Translations under genes and position numbers: made by a program | DNA from: Diadema setosum | Taxonomy: Eukaryota; Echinodermata; Echinoidea; Diadematoida; Diadematidae | Length of the DNA: 64,000 nucleotides | Direction of reading: 5' to 3' | Assembly (NCBI GenBank): GCA_033980235.1 | Contig: CM067059.1 | Location: 14,704,100 to 14,768,099, forward strand | The notes under the pieces: generated by a model | What the model was told of the DNA's origin: nothing | Database searches by the model: none | The model's input: only the letters and a program-made list of their open reading frames with translations | Shown here: piece by piece, positions 1 to 11,339 of the stretch | Layout: the number at the start of each line of letters is the position of its first letter | Position numbering within the stretch: the first letter of the stretch is position 1

Positions 1-621
1 TTACAAACCGCACTACTTCTTTACTCACAACCTTTTCCAGAATCCTCGAAAAGCTCTTTCGTAATTTTCATTTCATTTGAAAATCAGTTGAAAAGCATAT
101 TTATGTTCGTTTGATCAAATTTTCCAAGTCATGTGAAATATTAACAAATTTACAATTTGGCTTTCATAAAATATCACATGCGATGCTATATTCTATAGAT
201 AATGTTGCCTCGGCAATTGAGAAGAAGTTACATACTGTAGGTATATTTTTATACTATGCTAAAGCTTTAGATACCATTGATCAGAATATTTTATTGTACA
301 AACTATCCAATTATGGAATCAGAAGAAAGGCCCTGGAAAAGTTTAAAAGTTACCTAACTAATAGGAAACAATTTGTTTCTTTAAATGATGCGGAGTCTAT
401 ATATATTGCGATCCATTTCTTGTGATGTTCCACATGGGCTGCTGCTTGGTCCCCTACTTTTTATTATGTACATGAACAATTTTCCCGAATTTCCTCCCAT
501 ACTTCTTTCTTTCATATCATTTGCCGACGATTCTAGTATTTTCTTCTCTCGCAAAAATCCACACCAACTACTAAATATTATAAATTCGGAACTGAAATCG
601 GCATGGATCCATGCAAACAGG
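1..621 (+). pseudogene. Decayed CR1/Jockey-type LINE reverse transcriptase, N-terminal part
   Basis: Conceptual translation shows ordered RT motifs in shifting frames. FSRILEKLF (about 40-100) matches the SKILEK block, and QFGFHKISHAML matches the QYGFR block. FLYYAKALDTIDQNIL corresponds to the first catalytic block, usually FLDLSKAFDT, but its first Asp is lost. Then come CDVPHGLLLGPLLFIMYMNN and SFADDSSIFF, the FADD catalytic box. At least one frameshift (near 400-420) separates the last two from the first. The sequence starts inside the RT, so the endonuclease would lie left of the window. The frame is interrupted at 622 by a transposon and resumes at 1875. It is a dead copy lying antisense in vsx intron 3. 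Confidence 0.85.
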
Positions 622-719
622 CAGTGGCGTATAATGGGGGGGGGGGGGTGGCAAGGGGGACACGTACCCCGGGCGCCACTACTAGAGGGCGCCGAAAACA
701 AAAAAAAAGAAAACGAAGG

Positions 720-750
<31 letters not shown>

Positions 751-1866
751 AAAGGGAAAATGGGGGAGGGAGAAAACCAAATCAACCACAAAAACAAAAA
801 ATGACAATGTGTTCACACAAGAATTCCATGTTTTGTAAGCTGAAATTTCGGCTCGCTCGCCAAAATTTATATACACATGTATATAAAAAATAAGATAAGA
901 TCAAAACATTATGATGACGCGGACAAAATGACAATGTATACTAGCATTGTGTTCACACATGCCATCGTTAGAAGGCAACATGTTACACGGAGCACCGGCT
1001 GCAAATTAATTCCTTCGTTCTGAAGCGATCGCCCATTGGATAAACGAGAGCGCCAAAGGTGTCAAACATATGGGGAGGGGGGAGGGGGCGAAAAAAAATC
1101 AAATAAGATAAGAACAAAACATAATGATGACGCGGCATTATACAAATTTCGGCTCACTAGCGCATATCTTTTTTTTTTTGTTCAAGTCCTCAGTTTGTTG
1201 GTATAAATCGTTATCTACAAGGTCGTCACTTTATCTTGATTGGAATTTTAAAATTTAATAAGTTAAATATGACAAGAATTCCATGATCTGTAAGCTGAAA
1301 TACAAAAATGTTTTGCTCACTCGCTGCGCTCACTGCCAAACTTTATATCAAAAAAAAATATTAACAAAACTTTATGGCGCGGAAATATGCAAATTTCGGC
1401 TCAATCGTGCTTACTAATTTGGAGTATTTGTTTAAATTCCTCAGTTTGTTGGTATAAATCGTTATCTTAATAAGGCCGTCAATATATATGTTGATTAGAA
1501 ATGTAAGAGTTAATAAGCCAAAAAAAATGATAAGAATTCCCTGTTTTGTAAGCTGAAATACCCAAATTTTCGGCTCGCTCGCAGCGCTCTCTCGCTAGAA
1601 TTTATCCAAAAAAAGAAAAAAAAGAAAAAGAGGAGATTAAAACATGATGATGATGCCAAAAAATATATTTAAAAATTTATCTGAATTTATTACATTTAAA
1701 CTACCCTCAAAAGACCCCTTTTAAGTGCTTGAGAAAACATATCATGTGAACTTTTCTGAAGTCCCTACCGGGATGGGGTTGGAGTTGAACTCTAACTTTT
1801 TCAGAAATTATAGTGGCGCGATTTTCGCGCTTGCCCCAGGCGCAGTTTTCCGTAGATACGCCAGTG
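622..1866. mobile_element. hAT-like non-autonomous element with perfect 8-bp target duplication
   Basis: The ends are CAGTGGCGTAT (left) and, inverted, CACTGGCGTAT (right), a short terminal inverted repeat of hAT style. The 8 bases before it (614-621) and after it (1867-1874) are identical, CAAACAGG, the duplication length expected of hAT transposases. Removing the element and one duplication restores a reverse transcriptase reading frame (WIHANR to FFLNF), so both boundaries are independently supported. Subterminal parts are G/C-rich (GGCAAGGGGG, CCCCGGGCGCC). The interior has no transposase and is largely tandem repeat. It must have been mobilised by an enzyme encoded elsewhere. Confidence 0.85.
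820..1610. repeat. Internal tandem repeat (about 250 bp) of the hAT-like element
   Basis: Recurring blocks include CTCAGTTTGTTGGTATAAAT near 1189 and 1439 (250 bp apart). AAGAATTCC...TGTAAGCTGAAAT occurs near 821, 1272 and 1531. TTTCGGCTC followed by CGCTCGC or CTCAC variants occurs several times. The copies are diverged, and the first is separated from the others by a longer interval. Confidence 0.75.
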
Positions 1867-1874
1867 CAAACAGG

Positions 1875-1920
1875 TTCTTTTTAAATTTCTTGAAAACCAA
1901 CTACTGTATGTGCTATTTAA
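1875..1920 (+). pseudogene. Sliver of LINE reverse transcriptase between two insertions
   Basis: Read in frame from base 611 across the deleted hAT-like element, this piece continues FFLNFLKTNYCMCYL, the degenerate counterpart of the LSLNI.KTNYM.F block that follows the YADD/FADD box in CR1-like elements. It shows that 622-1866 is a later insertion. The piece ends at TTAA (1917-1920), where the next element begins. Confidence 0.8.
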
Positions 1921-2488
1921 AGGACAAGTTCACCTTCATAAACATAAGAATTGAGAAAATGCAACAATATTAGTAGAACACATTAGTGAAAGTTTGAGGA
2001 AAATTGGACTATCGATGCAAAAGTTATGAAATTTTCAAATTTTTGTGTTGGAACCGCTGGATGAGGAGACTACTACAGCTTGTGAGTCATATGCGTACAA
2101 CAGTATAAAGAAAATGTAAAAGAAAATTCAACATATTTTCACTTTTTGCGTATAATACAAGAGCACTTGACTTGCCTCTTTTTAACGCAGGGGGAATAAT
2201 ATTACCCATAACATTTGTCGGTAACAAGTCAGGGGAATGTGTACTTTTTTCAAAAGATGGAATTTTGTGAAATTCTCTTTATATTTTCCTTATATTGTTG
2301 TACGCATGTGACATCTAAGTTATTCATACACTGCAGTAGTCTTCTCATCCAGCGGGTACTGCACAAAAACTTCAAAAATTCATAACTTTTGAACGGATAG
2401 TCTGATTTTCCTCAAACTTTCAATGATGTGTTCTACTAACATTGCTACATTCTATCAATCCTTATGTTTATGAAGGTGAACTTGTCCT
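1921..2488. mobile_element. Palindromic TTAA-type foldback element, copy 1
   Basis: The outermost bases form a perfect inverted repeat: 1919-1948 is the exact reverse complement of 2461-2490 (AAAGGACAAGTTCACC...). Weaker inverted similarity continues inward for about 200 bp on each side around a unique centre (about 2150-2250). The flanks are TTAA (1917-1920) and TTGA (2489-2492), consistent with a TTAA target duplication as used by piggyBac and Kolobok elements. The superfamily is inference. No ORF of note. Related copies occur at 30484-30985 and 54560-54955. Confidence 0.85.
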
Positions 2489-3072
2489 TTGACCGTCCAT
2501 TATCATCCTTGCCAGGCCATTATTATACTCTTTGATAATGTGCAAATAGACATAAGTCACGAATACAAAAATTTTAGGCCTACATATAGATGACAAATTG
2601 AATTTGAGAATTCATATATTATATGCTACTTTGGTAAATTTCTTTACAGAAATGTTGGCGTAATCAATAATATAAAATCTATATTTCCAAAGAATATAGT
2701 GCGTATACTACTGTATACTCAACCCTTGTACTACACTATCTCAATTATGGTGTTCTTGCGAGGAGAAACTCAGTAAAACTTTACTTGGATGAATTATTAT
2801 TATTCCAAAAACGCGCAGTGAGAATTATTTTTCTGGTGCAACATCACATTCTAACACTATTGAGCTTTTCTATGAAAATAAATTTCTAAAAGTACATGAT
2901 ATACATTCTATAAATCTAAGGTCCATTATGTACAGAACGAAGAATTCTGAATTTCCACAGGTTATTTCGTCACTTTTTGTTATAAATGAAAAAGTGCACA
3001 ATAACTACACTCGGCAGTCTTCTTCTTACAACTGCCATCCATTAGAACCAACTTTAAACGCAATACATTTGC
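2489..3072 (+). pseudogene. Decayed LINE reverse transcriptase, C-terminal part
   Basis: The reverse transcriptase resumes after the foldback element: LFDNVQIDISHEYKNF, then a one-base deletion, then GLHIDDKLNLRIH (the FLGIxIDxxLxW block). Further recognisable pieces are FYENKFLKVHDIHSINLRS and NEKVHNNYTRQSSSYN, the C-terminal region typical of CR1/L2/Jockey-group proteins. Several stops and frameshifts are present. The extreme C-terminus is cut off where the satellite at 3073 begins, so the element is truncated there or interrupted by it. Confidence 0.82.
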
Positions 3073-4245
3073 TTTTGAAAAAGGTTGAATTTCAGGGGTT
3101 ATCAGGATAGTAGGACTACTGATGTGCGGCTTATAACATAATGGAAAAAGATTTCCACCCCAAAAATTGATCTAACCTACAACATCAACAACTTTCATGT
3201 GCAAGCGATAGCGGCCATTTTGGAAAATGGCCACCATTTTTGTCACAGGTCGAATTTGAGATCATGTTGTGTGGACAGTAAAACTACTGAAGGGTGATTC
3301 TTAATGCATGAAAAAAGATTTTCATCCCTAGAATTGATCCCACTTACACCGAAATGTCAACAATTTCTAACGAGAAATGGCAGCCATCTTGATATATGGC
3401 CGCCATTTTGAAACAAGTCAAATTTGAGATGTTACCTAAACAGTAGAACTACTGAGGTGTGGTTTATAACATAATGGAAAAAAATTCCATCCCAAGAATT
3501 GATCAAACCTACAATATCAATGACTTTCATACAAGAGATGGCGGCCATTTTGGAAAATGGCTGCCATTTTTGTCACAGGTCGAATCTGAAATATTGTGTG
3601 GACAGTAGAACTACTAAAGGGTGATTTTCAATGCATGAGAAAAGATTTTCACCCCTAGAATTGATCTCACCTACAATGTCAACGATTTCTAATGAGCAAT
3701 GGCGGCCATCTTGAAAAAATGGCCGCCATTTTGAAAAAGGTTGAATTTCAGGGGTTATCAGGATAGTAGGACTACTGGTGTGTGGTTTATAACATAATGG
3801 AAAAAGATTTCCACCCAAAGAATTAATCTAACTTACAATATCAACGACTTTCATATAAGCCATGGCGGCCATTTTGGAAAATGGCCGACATTTTTCGTCA
3901 CAGGTCGAATCTGAGATGTTTTGTGGACCGTAAAACTACCGAAGGGTGATTCTTAATGCATGAAAAAAGATTTTTACCCCTAGAATTGATCTCACTTACA
4001 CTGAAATGTCAACAATCTCTGACGAGAAATGGCGGCCATTTTGAAAAATGGCCGCCATTTTCAAACAGGTCGAATTTGAGATGTTATCTGAACAGTAGAA
4101 CTACTGATGTGTGGTTTATAACATAATGGAAAAAGATTTTCATCCCAAGAATTGATCTAACCTCCAATATCAATGACTTTAATATATACGATGGCGGCCA
4201 TTTTGGAAGATGGCCGCCATTTTTGTCACAGGCCGAATCTGCGAT
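3073..4245. repeat. Two-monomer satellite (about 328 bp period) rich in ATGGCGGCCAT palindromes
   Basis: About 3.5 copies of a higher-order unit made of two related monomers of about 165 bp. Monomer A carries TTATAACATAATGG, at 3131, 3464, 3787 and 4116 (spacings 333, 323, 329). Monomer B carries GGGTGATTCTTAATGCATG. Nearly every monomer contains a palindromic block of the form ATGGCGGCCATTTTG...AAAATGGCCGCCAT. The GCCGCCATTTTG core matches the known YY1 binding consensus. The array abuts the dead LINE on the left and ends about 120 bp from exon 3 of vsx. Small ORFs within it are chance. Confidence 0.92.
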
Positions 4246-4348
4246 GGCCCTATATCTAAAAATCACCACTGGGGCATAGTCTACACGCATGCCAAATTTC
4301 ATGCTTGTTTCACCAAACCCACAATTCTTTCACCTATCTGCCGTACTA

Positions 4349-4693
<345 letters not shown>

Positions 4694-4895
4694 TTAAAAA
4701 AGAGTCTCTTACACAGAAAGTGTATTAAGTGTCTCCCAGGTTTCTCTCTTTTTATTGACTGTTTGTGATATTTTACTTCACATGATATAATGACAGATAT
4801 CCTTGGGAAATGACAATATCATCTACACTGAAAATATGCAGACAATATCCCAATAACACAAAGATATATCACAATGATCGATTTTGACCATATAC

Positions 4896-4961
4896 GCACA
4901 CACACACACACACACATACACACACACACACACTTATATATATATAATATATATATATATA
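4896..4961. repeat. (CA)n followed by (TA)n microsatellite
   Basis: A CA-dinucleotide run (4896-4933, one TA interruption) is followed by a TA run to about 4961. Confidence 0.95.
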
Positions 4962-5027
4962 TTTACATATATTCATTTATGTATATAAAATTACATATAA
5001 TACGTGTATGTATGTGTATATACATCA

Positions 5028-5066
5028 GTGTTCCCAGTGACACAGTGGATAGTGCTCCTGCTGTAA
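5028..5066 (+). other. Possible tRNA-derived SINE fragment (A-box-like)
   Basis: TGACACAGTGGATAGTGC resembles the RNA polymerase III A box (TRGYNNARYGG) as it appears at the start of many tRNA-derived SINEs. No B box (GGTTCGANTCC) follows within 60-100 bp, so at most this is a truncated remnant. Confidence 0.22.
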
Positions 5067-5229
5067 GATAACTTGCATTTATGGGGATATCTTTGTTAAA
5101 AAACGAATTCGGACTTTGGAATCATTACTATGACACCGTGTGCATATTTCTTTTATTCTCATAGAAGTGACTGGCCCGATTCATTAATATTTCAATTTAT
5201 CACAGTGACACCCAAGCTTAGTTTGAATT

Positions 5230-5960
5230 TCTAACAAAAAAATGAAAATAAAAGGAAAATATAGAAGGAAAAGCTGTGCGGGAAACCCACTGGCCCATCG
5301 TTCGCTTCATCCTTGCCCCCCAACGAACGTTTGGACATAATCCACCGGAAAGGGAATTGGGTGTTAGCGAAACGATTAGCGAGATGACATTCTTGCAAAC
5401 TTCAGGTTTCGAGAAAAAAAAAGAGAACGTAAGGTACACCCGCATTATTCATGATTGTACTCCACGACTAATCACTCAAATCTAAAGTATCGAATTTTGA
5501 TGAATTCTAGATGCCCCTCCCTCGAGAGGAGGGGAAAATAGGCCCGATGGGGGTGGAGAGAAGTTCTCACGTTACCCCTTTGACAGATGGCTGGTCATAA
5601 CTTGGTTACCAATCGCACCCGGGCGATAATTTTGCGTGTCTTTAAACTTTCTTGCCGTGACATCGACCCGCTCACCGAGTTGCCACGGGGGCCTAGCCCA
5701 TTGGATGTCTGCTCTCGACTCCGCTCGTGACATTGGTCTTGGGATAGTTTTCGCGCCCATCCGGACGCAAAATGAGATCACTATTTTGGCTCTTCACCCC
5801 CTCCTGATTGTGATAATTATCGGGCGCATCCTTTCGACCACGTGACATGCGCCTAGGCTGATGATAATTTCAGCAACAGATCTCTGTTGTACAGGAAAAG
5901 TCAGAGCAAGAATTGTCATGATCGCACGCGCCGTATCCCATTTTGGACCCCTTTATACCA
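5230..5960. promoter_or_regulatory. GC-richer island in intron 2; candidate cis-regulatory module
   Basis: The sequence is abruptly more complex and GC-rich than its surroundings, with no repeats and no coherent reading frame on either strand. It holds homeodomain-core-like ATTAG (about 5375), TGACAG, and TTGGTTACC. Islands like this in developmental gene introns are often enhancers. Here that is inference from composition alone; transcription-factor motifs this short occur by chance. Confidence 0.3.
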
Positions 5961-7735
5961 GTTACAACTTTACCACATACTGTAATTTTGAACACGTTGT
6001 CTTGTACATCAGAGAAGTATAGATAAACAATAATATTGTCCCACATATCGTTGCATCTTTATTGACTATTATTGCACTAATTTCAATTAATTATTTCAAA
6101 CAGGTCATAATAAGCCACAATGCAAGTTTCAGGCTGGTGTAGGATTATGGGCCACTGCCATGTAGGCCCATGTTACTTTACTTTGTTATTTTTACTTTGC
6201 GACTCCTACCTCTCAAAGAGAGTTTAAACCATTAGCATGTTGGATCCTTAACAATAATACTAATTGCGTGTGTGTGTGTACGTGTGTGTGTGCGCGCACT
6301 CATTCTGTTCAATTTATTATAGCAACTGCGTGGTGAATATTTATTGCAGCATTAGCTCTCCCTATATTCCATGAACATTTTGTATTGTCTATTCAGTATA
6401 TAGACAGAAACTCTGAATATTATGTACAATATTACGCTGGAGGTGTTGTAGTAATTGAAAGGGATTTGCCAACCAAGCAGATTTTACTATGTACACGAGA
6501 CATCATATAATCCAATCAGATTCAGCCCAAAAGCATCCCTGACATCATTGAGAATTAGATTTCATTGGAACTCAAATTTTTATAGATTTCGATCATGTAA
6601 TACTGATTTTGAACTATCAACGACAGAGTACCTCTGTTTTATTTGTTTTTTTTTACTTATTTTGCTCATATTCGGTTTATCGTTCAGCATTATAGTCTCC
6701 TGCAATATCATACCAATTTTTATAATGTGAATGTATAGCCTCCCTCCAGTTCGTTTCTCCATTTTAATTGAAGTGTGGAAACAACATCAATCAGCATTAT
6801 AGGCATTAGTCTCCTATATATCTTACCAGTTTTTATAATGTGAATGCATATAATCTCCCTTAAATTCGTTTCTCTATTTTAATCGAAATACTGAAATAGC
6901 ATCAATCAGTATAGGGCCTACAGTCTTTCCTTGCTTCGCAGTTATGCCTACATAAGAGATGAACGTCATTGTCTACTTCTAATAGTACTCTTTCTTATAA
7001 ATTCTTTTTCTTTCTCACGTGTTCACTGGTGATAGAATTGAGTTCAAACATTGAAAGCAAAGAACAGATCAACACCTTGAGTAGCATTAGCAATGACTCG
7101 TCACATGCACTGATCAAATATTTGTTGTTTGTTTACTTTTTGTATTTTTTTTGTGCAGAAAAACGTGAAATGTTGTAGATTTCTCCTTTTTTTTTGTTCC
7201 TATGGTAACTATATTGCAAGACTATTTGTGACCTTATTACACCAGACACAAGGGTGTTTACAATGTAACGTTCATGTTTGTTAAGTATATTTTCACATGC
7301 TAGCTGTTGACTACGTTGTACTTTCATTATATGTACACATTGGTGTATATCTAGGAGTATAATACATGTAATGATGATAGTGTAGGTTTGAATGTACTTC
7401 GAATAAGACCGAGTGCTTAAGTAGGGGTAGAGGACAGAGCCGTTGCATTTTTCTGAAAACAAACATTGCCTAGGAGGTTGGATACTGGTGGTCAATTTGT
7501 TTTGTGTTTATATGAGTATGTGTTTGAGTTGTGTGTGCATGTGTGTTTTGTGTGTGTGTGTGTTCCTTTTTATTATTACTCTATCTCTGTACTGCATTTT
7601 CAGCTTCATTTCCTTCTTTATTTCCCTTTCTCTCTCTCCCTCTCCTTCTTCCCCTCTCTCTGGTCCGTCTCAAAAACATAATTCTGCCAAAGTAGCCTTG
7701 ACGCATACAGCAATCACATCAAATCAAGTCGTCTG
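5961..7735. other. AT-rich intronic sequence; (GT)n at 6264-6299
   Basis: No gene-like ORF. The only simple structures are a GT/AC microsatellite at 6264-6299 and a GT-rich then CT-rich tract at about 7495-7665. Two segments, near 6700-6780 and 6820-6900, resemble each other (TTTTTATAATGTGAATG...TTCGTTTCTC..ATTTTAAT.GAA), a local duplication of about 130 bp. Confidence 0.6.
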
Positions 7736-7739
7736 ATTT

Positions 7740-8160
7740 TATTATCTCATTAGCGAGAAGTCGGAAGAATACGCCTTTCTTCGGGGAGCACATTTGAAAA
7801 GCCCGGTGTCCACAAGTTGGGCTATTCACCATTGTGAAGAAAGTACTATTACCCCCCTCTGATCGAACTAATTGGTTTACGGCTTGCTTCTCATTGCTCG
7901 TTACAGACATCAACTCCTTGCAGCGGACGCGTAATGGACAGAGGGTGTCTCGCCAAGTTGACGCACGCAACATCCATGATTGCGTTATGTGTACAATTTG
8001 GTATTTGGTAAACTTGGTGTACAGGAAAAGTGTGATGATACAACAGAGTACTGTCGCTCCATTTCAACATGCAACAAAGCAACGGCCGAGTCTGCTCGCT
8101 GGGGAAAACGTGAGTTGTGAGAATTCACCAAGAGAACCTTGGCGAGTTCGATCAATTTAT
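7740..8160. promoter_or_regulatory. GC-richer island in intron 2; candidate cis-regulatory module
   Basis: Unique-looking, moderately GC-rich sequence between AT-rich blocks. Frames are open on both strands but show no recognisable protein. Listed only as a candidate on composition. Confidence 0.25.
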
Positions 8161-10962
8161 CTTATTTTGAGTATTTTTTCTTTTCTTTTCTTCATGCAAG
8201 CCACAAGCTTTCCTATTCATTGATGAAAAGATATAGTCCTTCATAGTTTGGATCGGAAAATGATGACGTTCATTTACTTCTTTTTTATTGTGAAGTTATT
8301 TAGATAGCACTCAGCCTATACAAAGATCTGATGGTTTCGAAAAATAAGTGAAATAGAAGTCTAATTATTTTGTTGCTTTTTCGATCAACGTTGCTCAGAC
8401 TAACAACGCTTCATGTGCTATGTTTACGTGTGCTTTTCCAAAAATGGCATACCGGTATTCTGAAACTTTCGTTGCCTTTCTGAGAGTCAAAATCAACTGC
8501 CAGTAACAAAATGAAGATTTGATTGGCTTTGTTCAGCACGTGGATAGTGAATGATGCAAAGGCATTGAAAAAAGAAATGGTAAATTTTGGAAAAATCTTG
8601 GTCAAATTCACCTCACATGAATTGCAGTTTCAAATAGGAACAATAACGTCAAAAGCAGAAGGTATTGGTCGCAATATCACTGTACATTAATTTTAACGTA
8701 GTGACTACAATTTGGAAGGTATACGTAACGGTGAATCCACCAGCAAGAGGAGGGGAAGGCGGGGGTAATATAAAGAACCTGTGGGCCCTATATATAGTTC
8801 TTCAATAGAATTTCAAATGTCTCATCTATTGTTTTGGGTTTTTTTTATTTGTTGGAGGATTCATACCACTTAACATTTTAGTGTATGGCCAAGTATCGTT
8901 GAATTGTGTATGGTGTCGAAAGGTTGATAATGACTTGAACGGTGGAAAAACATTAATGACTATAGACTCAGAAACCCTTATATACCACACATTATTATCA
9001 CGATGAATGTTATTAATTAATGGCACTATATGCATTGTATAGTAGCAGAATTAAAACACTACACTTGATTTAATTAACATTGTGAGGTCTACATGTATTG
9101 CAATCGACAAATGTTGTTGCTTTCCCTTTAGCAACTGAAGATTCCGTACATAATGGCCTATGGTTCATTAGAAGGCAGAGCAACATTACCCTTATTTCGA
9201 CAACCTTCTAAATTATGTAAAATAGCTCACGGCATGTTTATCTTGTCTATTATAAGTGATGTTTATATATATTTGAAAGCCTATTCACACTTTACCAGGA
9301 GAATTGCGGGTCACAAAAGTAATTCTGACATTCTTTTGTTGACCTTTGACCTCTTTCAAATTAAGTATATAATTGTATATTCTATATGAAAATAAAATGA
9401 TAAAGCATAAAACTATTTTTTTTTAAAGTGGACGGGCGGTTTTGGGTGGTTCAGTTACTAATGGTTATGCTGTTTTGCATGCTGTTTTGTTGTTCTTCTG
9501 GAGAAAACGGCGTAACACAATAAATAATACTAATTATCCTCCCCAGATTCAATATCCACAAACCACATGGTGAGATCAGATTAAACACAATTTTCGATTT
9601 TTTTTTTACTTTCCCAGAGTTTCTTTCAAAGGCAATGCCGGACGACATAAAAGACTCTCTAATGTAAGACTCTTACGCTGCGGTATTGTGGTCAAGGGAG
9701 TAATCAGTATGGACTATAGTCCTGTATTACAGAGTAATAGAAAAAAATAGAGTACTAATTATATCCTGCCATTCCTATGTCCGTAATTGCCAATTATAAG
9801 CCAGCTCTAATCAGACCAGAGACGCATGTAAGGGCCGATAAAAAGTGTGCCTAAATATCTCGCCTTTAACGATTTAAATGGTAAAACGTTACAAAACGCT
9901 GATACTGAAGACTATTCACCCAAGAAGGATTTCTACACCTACAATCGTTGCACTATATGAGTATTTTCATTCTGCAACATGGATATCAACATGTTTGCAG
10001 TAGCTATAGTTATAAGGTGATAATAATGATCTTGCCGTGGTGTATAAGGAGTAAGAAATATCAAGTCTTTAGAACGACAACAGCCTCTGGTTGACAGGCA
10101 GAAGAAATAAGCACTTTAGTGGATGATAGGTATCCTTCGTCATTACACAAGTTCTACGACTGTACAGGGGTATCTGCTGAAGATGATTTAAACACAAATT
10201 GCATCTATATCGATGTCATCAGTATGCCTAATTACCAAGACGGATTGGGGATATACATTGCAATTGGTAAAGATGTTTTATGTTATAAAAAACAACATAA
10301 ATTAAGAATTATACTAGAACCAGATATATTGTTCTTTCATTATCATAGACACCTTTTCCATCACCTATTCATATTCTTATAATTCTTGAAATTGTCAATA
10401 TAAGTGAGAAACCTGAAAATCCATGCATGAATTTACAGTAGCTTGTGTTGTACTATAATGAACCATGGTACGCATGCACAAAGCTGTATTTTTGTGCGTA
10501 TACACAATGGCGATCTTAAATTCTTATATAATTCTTATATAAATGAATGCTTAGGCCCCAAACTCATGGCTAAAAGCAAATATTATCGTGATTGATTGGA
10601 GAAAATAAGTCGTTGAAGTATTGAGTAGGAGAAGTAACAGGAGTACCAGTGACATCGGTGGAAACGGAAGGCTTATTGATGCTATTTCAGTCCCCATAGA
10701 ATTGATAACACCGAGGATGGCCACAACTTTTCCCTATATTACACAATATTAGCCTTCGCATTATACTCCTCGTTTCCTGCATACCTCCGTCACAATAAGT
10801 TATTAGATAAAGAGAAACGACGAGAAAAAAAAAAATCCGTAGAAGAAATCAAAGCAGGTACCATCGTTCATGGGGAGGACGGAAACCAGAAAGTCTTCGA
10901 TGTCAGTGGAGACTGATTAATCAAAGCCGACTTGCTTGTCGAACCTTTGACCACCGCCCCTT
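8161..10962. other. AT-rich intronic sequence, nothing recognised
   Basis: Read on both strands. Only short ORFs without family features, occasional poly(T)/(A) and no clear repeat structure. Confidence 0.6.
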
Positions 10963-11339
10963 TTGTCATACGGCGCTCAGCGGTCAACAAGTTTGGGATG
11001 TAATTTCAAAAATTATCCAATTTTCAAATCACGCGCTTCTCAAGTATTCCCCGGCAAACATCTCAGGATAATTACAAAACTATATAAAAAAAGCAGCAAT
11101 TCGTCCGTTTTCTTTTCTCGGCAGAAGGAAAATAATCAATCAATGTCAGCAAATCAATCAATGTCAGGAAATCACGTGACGCGGCGGATGGAGTGAGGCG
11201 CCATTTTTAAACTCTCCATACCACTACCAAACTTACACAAAATTTTCATTTTGGAACAACCTGACAAGCTGCAGGATCTTCTGGATATTGACTTGAATAA
11301 CTTGTCTCTTGGAATATCTACGTCGAGTATCATTTCTCC
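10963..11339 (+). promoter_or_regulatory. Putative 5' leader/promoter of the ORF1 unit
   Basis: Immediately upstream of the L1-type ORF1. It contains a short direct repeat (AATCAATCAATGTCAG, twice, 11132-11172), an E-box in TCACGTGACGC (about 11173) and GGCGCCATTTTTAA (about 11198). The reverse complement of the last resembles the YY1-type AAAATGGCG motif known from mammalian L1 leaders. That it drives transcription is inference. Confidence 0.35.

Noticed and set aside
3573..4302. Minus-strand ORFs of 72-81 codons in the satellite
   Set aside because: Repeat-derived frames that recur with the monomer; no start/stop conservation or protein similarity.
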